Positions 1 through 5,094 of a stretch of 8,305 nucleotides of DNA are shown piece by piece. This DNA is from Planctomycetota bacterium. Its GTDB lineage: Bacteria > Planctomycetota > MHYJ01 > JACQXL01. Within the stretch, counting starts at the first letter, position 1; each line of letters opens with the position of its first letter. The translations under genes and the position numbers were made by a program. The notes under the pieces are model-generated. The model saw nothing but the letters and a program-made list of their open reading frames with translations, had not been told where the DNA came from and did not search any database. The stretch is taken from contig JACQXL010000008.1 in assembly GCA_016208805.1 (NCBI GenBank), positions 1 to 8,305 on the forward strand, written 5' to 3'.

Positions 1-2
1 GA

Positions 3-69
3 CGGGATAACCCGCCGTAAGCCTCTCGGTCATCCCGAAAGCGTTCGGGATGCCCTACGAGGCTAACGG
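3..69. repeat. Compound palindromic element upstream of rplK
   Basis: Three nested or adjacent inverted repeats are visible. CGGG/CCCG arms at 3-14 enclose ATAA. An 11-bp outer stem pairs 15-25 with 59-69 with one mismatch. Inside it is a perfect 9-bp hairpin (CATCCCGAA at 31-39, loop AGCG, TTCGGGATG at 44-52). No T-run follows, so a simple intrinsic terminator is unlikely. The TCCCG/CGGGA arms recur in other small hairpins of this window (2221-2240, 5062-5078, 6747-6757). I interpret it as a dispersed palindromic repeat; its function is unknown. Confidence 0.7.
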
Positions 70-71
70 AC

Positions 72-98
72 ATTATTCACGCTAAACGCGTGAATGAT
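72..98. repeat. Inverted repeat, possible weak terminator of an upstream gene
   Basis: The 11-nt arms ATTATTCACGC (72-82) and GCGTGAATGAT (88-98) pair at 10 of 11 positions around the 5-nt loop TAAAC. A T-rich stretch begins only about 14 nt later, so termination on the + strand is possible but not typical. It lies just before the rplK promoter, where a terminator for an upstream gene would make sense. Confidence 0.45.
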
Positions 99-125
99 TC
101 GGGTTATAGAATTTTGCTTATTTTC

Positions 126-153
126 TTGACAGGTTCTTTCAATAACATAGAAT
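126..153 (+). promoter_or_regulatory. Sigma70-type promoter for the rplK-rplA-rplJ cluster
   Basis: A perfect -35 box TTGACA at 126-131 is followed, after a 16-bp spacer, by TAGAAT at 148-153, a five-of-six match to the -10 consensus. The surrounding sequence is AT-rich. Transcription would start near 160 and give a 5' leader of about 110 nt before the rplK ATG at 273; a repeat hairpin (194-254) occupies the middle of this leader. The start site is inferred, not seen. Confidence 0.7.
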
Positions 154-193
154 AACCGGTTCCCGTTGGGCAGAAATTTTGCTCCTATAAATG

Positions 194-254
194 GGACGCG
201 AATGAACGCAGATTGTAAGGATTTATCTGCGTGTATCAGCGAAAATCCGCGTCC
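194..254. repeat. Intergenic palindromic repeat, family A copy 1 (rplK leader)
   Basis: The outer arms GGACGCG (194-200) and CGCGTCC (248-254) are perfect complements, and inner arms ACGCAGAT (206-213) and ATCTGCGT (225-232) are perfect too. The element lines up along its whole length with 701-764, with a few substitutions and short gaps, so the two are copies of one family. It sits between the predicted transcription start and the rplK start codon and would fold in the mRNA. The sequence just after it (CGGATGAAAATTT) runs straight into the rplK ATG. Confidence 0.85.
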
Positions 255-272
255 TATAGCGGATGAAAATTT

Positions 273-701
273 ATGGCAGTCAAGAAAGAAGTCAAGGCCA
301 AGATAAAACTGCAGATAGCGGGCGGCCAGGCCACTCCGGCGCCGCCGGTCGGACCGGCCCTGGGCCAGCACGGCGTCAATATCGGAGAGTTCGTCTCCCG
401 GTTCAACGCCCAGACCAAGAACGCACAGGGGATGATTACGCCGGTAGTGATTACGATTTATAAGGACCGGACTTTTGATTTCATAATGAAGACCCCGCCG
501 GCCTCGGTGCTGCTGAAACGGGCGGCCGGTATCGCCCAGGGCTCGGGCGAGCCCCATAAGGTCAAGGTCGGCAAGGTCACCAAAGAACAGGTTAAAGAGA
601 TTGCCAAGGCCAAGATTAAGGACCTCAACACCGCCGTTATGGATAAGGCGATGAAGATTATAGAAGGAACCGCCCGGAATATGGGCATTACCGTTGAATA
701 G
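273..701 (+). CDS. rplK: 50S ribosomal protein L11
   Basis: L11 binds the GTPase-associated region of 23S rRNA at the base of the L7/L12 stalk and takes part in elongation-factor turnover. The 142-residue product has the family's usual length. The N-terminal domain carries the conserved PPVGPALG stretch (residues 24-31) followed by GVNIGEF; the middle has KTPPASVLLK (73-82); the C-terminal rRNA-binding domain ends with EGTARNMG (131-138). The start at 273 gives the standard N-terminus; the only Shine-Dalgarno candidate is a weak GGA about ten bases upstream. It is the first gene after the promoter at 126-153 and is followed by a 69-bp repeat-filled gap and rplA. An overlapping + frame starting at 263 has no family features and is a shadow. 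No nusG is visible upstream, where it is often found. Confidence 0.98.
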   Translation: MAVKKEVKAKIKLQIAGGQATPAPPVGPALGQHGVNIGEFVSRFNAQTKNAQGMITPVVITIYKDRTFDFIMKTPPASVLLKRAAGIAQGSGEPHKVKVGKVTKEQVKEIAKAKIKDLNTAVMDKAMKIIEGTARNMGITVE

Positions 702-764
702 GACGCAGATGAACGCAGATTTTAAGGATTATTAACTGCGTCTATCCGCGAAAATCAGCGTACC
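701..764. repeat. Intergenic palindromic repeat, family A copy 2 (rplK-rplA gap)
   Basis: Copy of the element at 194-254, with the same order of blocks: a GGACGCAGAT-like left arm, ACGCAGATT, TAAGGATT, CTGCGT, then CGCGAAAATC and a GCGT..CC right end. It begins at the last base of the rplK stop codon (TAG, 699-701) and ends six bases before the first rplA start codon, so it fills the whole gap. Pairing is less perfect than in copy 1. Any transcript running from rplK into rplA must contain it. Confidence 0.85.
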
Positions 765-770
765 ATTAAT

Positions 771-1511
771 ATGAAGACGATGACCAAACGGGCCAAGGTG
801 ATAAGCAAGGCGTTGTATCCGAACGTCAAGCCGGACGACAAGGCGGCGGTCAAGGCCGCCCAGGAAAAGGTTTACGAGACGCCGGAGGCCATCGGGCTGT
901 TAAAGAAGATGCCGCCGACCAAGTTTGACCAGACCGTGGAGTTATCCATCCGGCTGGGCATAGACCCCAAGAAGAGCGAGCAGAATATCCGCGGCGCGAT
1001 TTCGCTGCCGCACGGCATCGGCAAGAGCCGCAAGGTAATCGTGTTTGCGGCCGGCGACGAGGCCAAGCAGGCCAAGGAGGCCGGCGCGGACGAGGTCGGC
1101 GCCGAGGAACTGGTCAAGAAAGTTGAGGCCGGCTGGACCGATTTTGACGTGGCCATTGCGGTGCCGGCAATGATGAAACTGGTCGGTAAACTGGGCAAGG
1201 TGCTCGGCCCTCAGGGCAAGATGCCGTCGCCCAAGACCGGCACGGTTACGGCCGAAGTGGCCGTCGTAACCAAGGAATACAAGGCCGGCAAGGTGGAATA
1301 CCAGGCCGACCCCAACGGCAATATCCACGCGCCGGTGGGCAAACTCTCGTTTACGCCGGAAGCGCTGGAAGCCAATATCAACGCCTTTGTGGACCACCTC
1401 CGGGCGCACCGGCCGGCTTCGGTCAAGGGCGAGTTTATTAAACGGATTACCCTGACCTCAACAATGGGGCCGGGATTGAAGATAACGGTCAAGGAGAAAA
1501 AGGCGAAATAA
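771..1511 (+). CDS. rplA: 50S ribosomal protein L1
   Basis: L1 forms the mobile L1 stalk near the ribosomal E site and in many bacteria represses its own operon by binding the mRNA leader. The 246-residue product shows the family blocks in order: KFDQTVELSIRLGIDPKKSE (51-70) and RGAISLPHGIGK (74-85), the signature around MKLVGKLGKVLGPQGKMPSP (135-154), AGKVEYQADPNGNIHAPVGK (172-191), and GEFIKRITLTSTMGPG (220-235). The start is uncertain: ATG at 771 gives MKTMTKRAK, whereas ATG at 780 gives MTKRAK, closer to the usual L1 N-terminus. Neither has a clear Shine-Dalgarno sequence. The length is slightly above the usual 225-235 residues, mostly from the segment at about 15-40. The gene ends in two adjacent stops (TAA TAG). 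The repeat-filled gaps sit where L1 autoregulation would act, but no L1 site is recognisable. Confidence 0.97.
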   Translation: MKTMTKRAKVISKALYPNVKPDDKAAVKAAQEKVYETPEAIGLLKKMPPTKFDQTVELSIRLGIDPKKSEQNIRGAISLPHGIGKSRKVIVFAAGDEAKQAKEAGADEVGAEELVKKVEAGWTDFDVAIAVPAMMKLVGKLGKVLGPQGKMPSPKTGTVTAEVAVVTKEYKAGKVEYQADPNGNIHAPVGKLSFTPEALEANINAFVDHLRAHRPASVKGEFIKRITLTSTMGPGLKITVKEKKAK

Positions 1512-1512
1512 T

Positions 1513-1653
1513 AGTAAACGGATTAAACAGATTAATCTGATAATACTCCGGCTGTTTGAACAAAGTGAATTACAGCCGGGTATAGTCAGCAGTAATTCGC
1601 TCTGCTCAAACTGCTGCACTATAAATCCGTTTCATCCGCTAAATCAGTTTACT
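1513..1653. repeat. Outer inverted repeat of the rplA-rplJ gap, carrying a nested element
   Basis: AGTAAACGGATT at 1513-1524 is the near-perfect inverse of AATCAGTTTACT at 1642-1653 (11 of 12). These arms, with adjoining ATTAAACAG/CATCCGCTAA-type sequence, look like a palindromic repeat split in the middle by the element at 1543-1622. The whole rplA-rplJ gap of 151 bp is therefore repeat DNA. It holds no ORF of note and no recognisable L10-binding kink-turn leader. Confidence 0.7.
1543..1622. repeat. Element X copy 1: two hairpins nested in the rplA-rplJ repeat
   Basis: Two imperfect hairpins lie side by side. ATACTCCGGCTGT (1543-1555) pairs with ACAGCCGGGTAT (1572-1583), and TATAGTCAGCAGT (1581-1593) pairs with ACTGCTGCACTATA (1610-1623), each apart from a one-base bulge. 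The outermost 17 nt (1543-1559) and 15 nt (1608-1622) recur exactly at 5044-5060 and 5080-5094, so this is a dispersed element with conserved ends. In the second copy the interior is replaced by a different short hairpin. Confidence 0.8.
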
Positions 1654-1662
1654 AAATTAGAT

Positions 1663-2301
1663 ATGTCAAAGGCAGTTAAAGAGAAGATAGCCAAGGAATT
1701 CAGCAAGCGCTGGGGCGGGGCGGGCGATTGCGTGCTGATAAGTTATAAAGGGCTCAAAGCCGGACAGATGACCCAACTGCGGTCATACCTACGCGAGGCC
1801 GATATCAAGGTCAACGTCGTCCGGAACGCACTGGCCCGCATCACCTTTGATGCGTTGCCCAAAATCGGGCCGGCCAAGAAGTTCATAGACGGCCCGACCG
1901 CCATCGTATATTCGGGCGGGAAACAGGATGCGGTTCTGCTGACCAAGCGGCTGCTGGCCTGGAAGGACCCGGATATGCCCAAACTGGCGCTGGAGATACG
2001 CGGCGGATGCGTGGAAGGCCGGGTGGTCACCGCGGCTGAGGTCAAGGCGCTCTCCCAGATGCCGTCGCGCCAGGAACTGCTGGCCCGACTGGCCGGATGC
2101 CTTAATGCGCCCGCAAGCCGGTTGGCCTATGCGATGACCGAACTGATGTCCAAACTCGGCCGGGCCATCAACCAATACAAACCTAAAGAGACTGCGACCA
2201 AGGAAGCCTCGGCCTCCGTAGTCCCGACGGACATCGGGACAAAGGAAACCAAACCCGAACCCGCCGCACCAACTGATGCCCCTAAAGAACCGGCCAAATA
2301 A
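1663..2301 (+). CDS. rplJ: 50S ribosomal protein L10 with extended C-terminal tail
   Basis: L10 anchors the L7/L12 dimers to the ribosome and, with L12, often represses its own mRNA. The 212-residue product aligns with L10 from the start (MSKAVKEKIAKEF) through VVRNALARI (52-60), FIDGPTAIVYSGG (74-86) and the PSRQELLARLAGCLNAPASR block (134-153) to the amphipathic helix around 153-172 that would bind L12. E. coli L10 is 165 residues; the surplus is mostly a tail from about residue 173, rich in K, E, P, T and A, probably disordered. Within the tail a perfect DNA hairpin (2221-2240) encodes residues 187-193. The start at 1663 has no clear Shine-Dalgarno sequence. rplL, normally next, is absent; a TPR/metallopeptidase gene follows after 101 bp. 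Confidence 0.95.
   Translation: MSKAVKEKIAKEFSKRWGGAGDCVLISYKGLKAGQMTQLRSYLREADIKVNVVRNALARITFDALPKIGPAKKFIDGPTAIVYSGGKQDAVLLTKRLLAWKDPDMPKLALEIRGGCVEGRVVTAAEVKALSQMPSRQELLARLAGCLNAPASRLAYAMTELMSKLGRAINQYKPKETATKEASASVVPTDIGTKETKPEPAAPTDAPKEPAK
2221..2240. repeat. Small palindrome inside the rplJ tail
   Basis: GTCCCGA (2221-2227) and TCGGGAC (2234-2240) are perfect complements around the 6-nt loop CGGACA. It encodes VPTDIGT (residues 187-193) in the low-complexity tail of L10. Its arms resemble the TCCCG/CGGGA hairpins in intergenic DNA at 31-52 and 5062-5078, which suggests that a mini-palindrome inserted into a tolerant part of the gene. Chance cannot be excluded for a 7-bp stem. Confidence 0.5.
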
Positions 2302-2331
2302 ATCCTCAATCAGGAATATCACAAGTAATAT

Positions 2332-2359
2332 TTGACAGTTGACGCCGCCCGTGTTTATC
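2332..2359 (+). promoter_or_regulatory. Possible weak promoter before the TPR/metallopeptidase gene
   Basis: A perfect TTGACA at 2332-2337 lies in the 101-bp rplJ-downstream gap. At a 16-bp spacing the best -10 candidate is TTTATC (2354-2359), only three of six matches. The functional break from ribosomal proteins to an exported protein makes a new promoter plausible, but the -10 is poor. Confidence 0.3.
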
Positions 2360-2388
2360 TGTCTCTATTAATGATGTTTGGAATAGAA

Positions 2389-2399
2389 AGGAAGAGGAG
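2389..2399 (+). promoter_or_regulatory. Strong Shine-Dalgarno tract for the TPR/metallopeptidase gene
   Basis: A purine run containing AGGA (2389-2392, ten bases before the ATG) and AGGAG (2395-2399, three bases before the ATG) fixes the start at 2403. It contrasts with the weak or absent signals before rplK, rplA and rplJ, whose upstream DNA is repeat-derived. Confidence 0.7.
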
Positions 2400-2402
2400 T
2401 TT

Positions 2403-3869
2403 ATGAACAGAAAGTTAGCAACAGTGGTTATGGCGGGCGTTTTGATGGTAACGGGTCTCCTGATTAAGGCAGAGCCGCCCGTTGATGTAGCGGACTTGTC
2501 CGCCGAAGCCCGGCGGGCGAAGGTGGATGACCTGATGAAGAAAGGCGTGGACCAGATAGTCGGCAAGGATTACCAGAATGCGGTAAAGACTTTCCACGAG
2601 GTCATCGGACTGCTCAAAGAGGAAAACCAAACAAAGGCCACGGCCTATTATAACCTGGCCTGTTCGTATGCGCTACTAAAGGAGACCAAGCCGGCGCTGG
2701 AATACCTGGGAAAGGCCATAAAGACCGGCTATGACGACCGCAAATTTATTGAAGCCGACCCGGACCTGATTTCGCTGAGGGGGTTACCGGAATACAAGGC
2801 GTTGCTTGACAAGATTGCGCCCATCGCGGCGGTGGAATCAACGCCTGATGACGATGAGGCCCATAAAGAGGCCGTGGCCGAGATAGAAAAAGTGCGCGGG
2901 CTGAAGTTCACGGCCAATCCCCAATACAAGATAATGGCGGCCGACCAGTTAAGGCGGCTGCTCCGGCGCGATGTGGAACATATCCAGGGCGTGTATGTCT
3001 ATGCCGATAAGACGCTCTATATCAAACAGGGCATTGAGCCGGTCCGGTTCAAGGGCACCCGTATCCACGAGACCTTCCACGCATTGCAGGACCAGTTGTT
3101 CAATCTGGAGAAGTTGAATAAAATGGTCAATACCACGGACGGTAGTTATGCGCTGGAAGCCCTGATTGAAGGCGATGCAACCCTGACCTTTATAGAATGT
3201 ATGCCGGGCACGATGGCCTCGCGGATGCTGGAGTCGGCCACGCCCTGGCGGATGATGGGCGGCGAGGCGGTCTATGACGCATCAGCCCAGGGCGAGGCGG
3301 CTAAACGGGCCGGCGCGTTCGGATATTCCATCGCGGCCAGATTCGTCAAGGCCATTAAGGAAGCCGAAGATTGGGACGGCGTTAATGCATTATACACCAG
3401 CCTGCCTGCTTCCACCGAACAGGTGCTCCATCCGGATAAATATCTGGCCGGTGAACAGCCGGTAAAGGTGACCATCCCTGATTTGACCGGCGTGCTGGGC
3501 GCGGGCTGGAAGGCAGGCGAACCGGATACGCAGGGCGAATTTGTGATGACACTGCAACTGCTGACCAACCCCAAATCAGGACCGCTGGCTGATGAAGCCG
3601 CGGCCGGCTGGGGCGGCGATACCGTGATAGAATATCGGAATATAACAACGACTCAATCATTTTATATCCATAAAAGCGTCTGGGATACGGCTGAGGATGC
3701 GGACCAATACCACAAGGCGCTCAAGGCCCTGCCGGCGGAAAAGGACGCCCACAGGGTGACGCTTCTCAAGGACAGCACAGTTGTGGAAATAAGAATATAT
3801 AAAGTCGGCGACGACGTGGTGGACAAGGTGCTCAAAATTATAGACGGTAACCACGAAGGCACGAAATAA
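2403..3869 (+). CDS. Exported TPR protein with HExxH metallopeptidase-like domain
   Basis: The 488-residue product starts with a Sec-type signal peptide (MNRK, then a hydrophobic run to about residue 21; likely cleavage after KA at 23). Residues about 40-110 form TPR-like helices (DYQNAVKTFHEVIGLL; ATAYYNLACSYALLKETKPALEYLGKAI). The second half resembles a family of secreted putative zinc peptidases: IHETFHALQDQLFNL gives HExxH at 222-226; ALIEGDAT follows, with E256 a plausible third zinc ligand; then VLHPDKYL (341-348) and AAAGWGGD (399-406). I recognise this pattern from actinobacterial, chloroflexal and haloarchaeal proteins but cannot confirm the family name. Substrate unknown; presumably periplasmic or extracellular. 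The start has a strong Shine-Dalgarno tract. The last six codons (NHEGTK) and the stop lie within a palindromic repeat (3850-3917), so the original C-terminus may have been replaced. Confidence 0.9.
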   Translation: MNRKLATVVMAGVLMVTGLLIKAEPPVDVADLSAEARRAKVDDLMKKGVDQIVGKDYQNAVKTFHEVIGLLKEENQTKATAYYNLACSYALLKETKPALEYLGKAIKTGYDDRKFIEADPDLISLRGLPEYKALLDKIAPIAAVESTPDDDEAHKEAVAEIEKVRGLKFTANPQYKIMAADQLRRLLRRDVEHIQGVYVYADKTLYIKQGIEPVRFKGTRIHETFHALQDQLFNLEKLNKMVNTTDGSYALEALIEGDATLTFIECMPGTMASRMLESATPWRMMGGEAVYDASAQGEAAKRAGAFGYSIAARFVKAIKEAEDWDGVNALYTSLPASTEQVLHPDKYLAGEQPVKVTIPDLTGVLGAGWKAGEPDTQGEFVMTLQLLTNPKSGPLADEAAAGWGGDTVIEYRNITTTQSFYIHKSVWDTAEDADQYHKALKALPAEKDAHRVTLLKDSTVVEIRIYKVGDDVVDKVLKIIDGNHEGTK

Positions 3870-3917
3870 CCAAGACACGAAAGGTTTCGTGATTTAGTCC
3901 TTTCGCGTTTTCGTGGT
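3850..3917. repeat. Palindromic repeat spanning the end of the metallopeptidase gene
   Basis: ACCACGAAGGCACGAAA (3850-3866) and TTTCGCGTTTTCGTGGT (3901-3917) pair at 16 of 17 positions if two G-U pairs are allowed. Between them is an inner palindrome, CACGAAA and TTTCGTG, at 3876-3891. The CACGAAA motif occurs repeatedly. The left arm lies in the last codons of the upstream CDS (stop 3867-3869); the right arm ends 13 bases before the wecB ATG. There is no T-run for a standard terminator. Confidence 0.85.
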
Positions 3918-3930
3918 ATCGGGGCAAGGA

Positions 3931-5040
3931 ATGAAGATTCTGAATGTCATCGGGGCGCGGCCTAATTTCATCAAGATTGCGCCGCTGTTAAAGGCGGCCA
4001 AATCGTTCCCTTCCCTGGAGATGGTTCTGGTGCATACCGGCCAGCATTACGATTACAATATGTCCCGGATATTCTTCAAGGATTTGAGCATCCCGGAGCC
4101 GGATATACATCTTAAAGTCGGCAGTGCCGGCCTGGGCCACGGCGAACAGACCGGCCTGATAATGGAACGGCTGGAAGAGGTCAGCCGGCAAATCAAGCCG
4201 GAGATGATGGTGGTGGTGGGCGATGTCAATTCCACGCTGGGCGGCGCGCTGGTGGCCGCCAAACTCCAGATACCGCTGGCCCATATTGAGGCCGGACTGC
4301 GCAGTTACGACCGCCGGATGCCGGAGGAAATCAACCGGGTGGTGACCGATGTCCTTTCGGATTATCTCTTTACGCCTTACCAATACGCCCGCCAGAACCT
4401 GCTCAAGGAAGGCATCGCCTCAAAGAAGATATTCGTGGTCGGCAACATAATGGCGGATGCCCTGAAGCAATATTTCCGGCCGACCGATGCGCTGCACCGG
4501 CTCGGACTTAGGCCGGCTTGTTATGCAATGGTGACCTTGCATCGGCCGGTCAATGTGGATGATAAAAATACACTTAAAGGCATTATGCAGGCGTTGAAAG
4601 AAATAGCCAGTAATCTCACCGTAGTTTTCCCGGTGCATCCGCGCACGCACCAGCGGTTGGAGACCTTCCGGCTGATGGCTAAGGCCGATAGCGGCAACCT
4701 GGTGCTGATTGGACCGCTGGGCTATCTGGATAATCTCAACCTGATTAAGAACGCCCGGATGGTGCTGACCGATTCGGGCGGCGTCCAGCAGGAGGCAATG
4801 GTCTTGGGCACGCCCTGCCTGACCCTGCGCGAGACGACCGAGTGGGTTGACACTGTAAAATCGGGAATGAACAAACTGGTCGGCAATAAACCGGCAGATA
4901 TCATCAGGGCGGCGAAGGTATTGCTCGGGAACCAAAAGATAAACGAGCCACGATTAACCGGCGCCCCCGACGCGGTGGCGCGACGAATACTGAAAGTGCT
5001 CGTTGAAAAACGATATAAGGAAACCAGGAGCCCAAGATAA
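3931..5040 (+). CDS. wecB: UDP-N-acetylglucosamine 2-epimerase (non-hydrolysing)
   Basis: The enzyme interconverts UDP-GlcNAc and UDP-ManNAc in the cytoplasm, supplying ManNAc units for surface polysaccharides. With the start at 3931 the product is 369 residues, normal for the family. Motifs in order: GARPNFIK (8-15), HTGQHYDYNM (35-44), GDVNSTL (97-103), HIEAGLRS (118-125), MPEEINR (130-136), LFTP (146-149), VTLHRPVN (201-208), PVHPRT (234-239), DSGGVQQEA (281-289) and RETTEWVDTV (300-309). D98, E120, E132/E133 and H204 match the positions of the catalytic residues known in the E. coli enzyme. An in-frame GTG at 3913 lies inside the preceding repeat; the ATG gives the usual MKIL N-terminus, with GGGG six bases upstream. 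It converges on holA across 53 bp of repeat. A Gfo/Idh/MocA gene on the other strand nearby suggests, weakly, a sugar-nucleotide context. Confidence 0.95.
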   Translation: MKILNVIGARPNFIKIAPLLKAAKSFPSLEMVLVHTGQHYDYNMSRIFFKDLSIPEPDIHLKVGSAGLGHGEQTGLIMERLEEVSRQIKPEMMVVVGDVNSTLGGALVAAKLQIPLAHIEAGLRSYDRRMPEEINRVVTDVLSDYLFTPYQYARQNLLKEGIASKKIFVVGNIMADALKQYFRPTDALHRLGLRPACYAMVTLHRPVNVDDKNTLKGIMQALKEIASNLTVVFPVHPRTHQRLETFRLMAKADSGNLVLIGPLGYLDNLNLIKNARMVLTDSGGVQQEAMVLGTPCLTLRETTEWVDTVKSGMNKLVGNKPADIIRAAKVLLGNQKINEPRLTGAPDAVARRILKVLVEKRYKETRSPR

Positions 5041-5043
5041 TCC

Positions 5044-5094
5044 ATACTCCGGCTGTTTGAGTCCCGCCTCTGGCGGGATAAACTGCTGCACTAT
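5044..5094. repeat. Element X copy 2 between convergent wecB and holA, with hairpin
   Basis: Its ends (5044-5060 and 5080-5094) are identical to those of the element at 1543-1622. The interior instead holds the perfect hairpin TCCCGCC-TCT-GGCGGGA (5062-5078). It fills the whole 53-bp gap between the wecB stop and the holA stop and shares one base with the latter. In that position the hairpin could help end transcription from both sides, but no T-run follows on either strand, so intrinsic termination is only a guess. Confidence 0.8.

Noticed and set aside
1..66. Open + frame from the window edge to a TAA at 64-66, which could be the end of an upstream gene
   Set aside because: Only 21 codons, and the whole stretch is palindromic repeat DNA. 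The reading does not resemble the NusG C-terminus or another protein I know. It could still be a repeat-encoded gene tail, as seen elsewhere here.
263..463. 66-codon + frame overlapping the start of rplK
   Set aside because: It lies out of frame within the highly conserved L11 coding region and shows no protein-like features; treated as a shadow.
1512..1662. L10 leader kink-turn or other riboregulator before rplJ
   Set aside because: The stems are explained by element X and an outer inverted repeat, and no kink-turn signature is apparent by eye. A covariance-model search would be needed to revisit this.
3913..3930. GTG at 3913 as start of wecB
   Set aside because: It lies in the right arm of the repeat and adds six residues before the standard MKIL start of the family; ATG at 3931 is preferred.
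5062..5078. Hairpin as a classical bidirectional rho-independent terminator between wecB and holA
   Set aside because: The stem is good and the position is right, but no T-run follows on either strand. Kept only as a repeat with possible terminator role.
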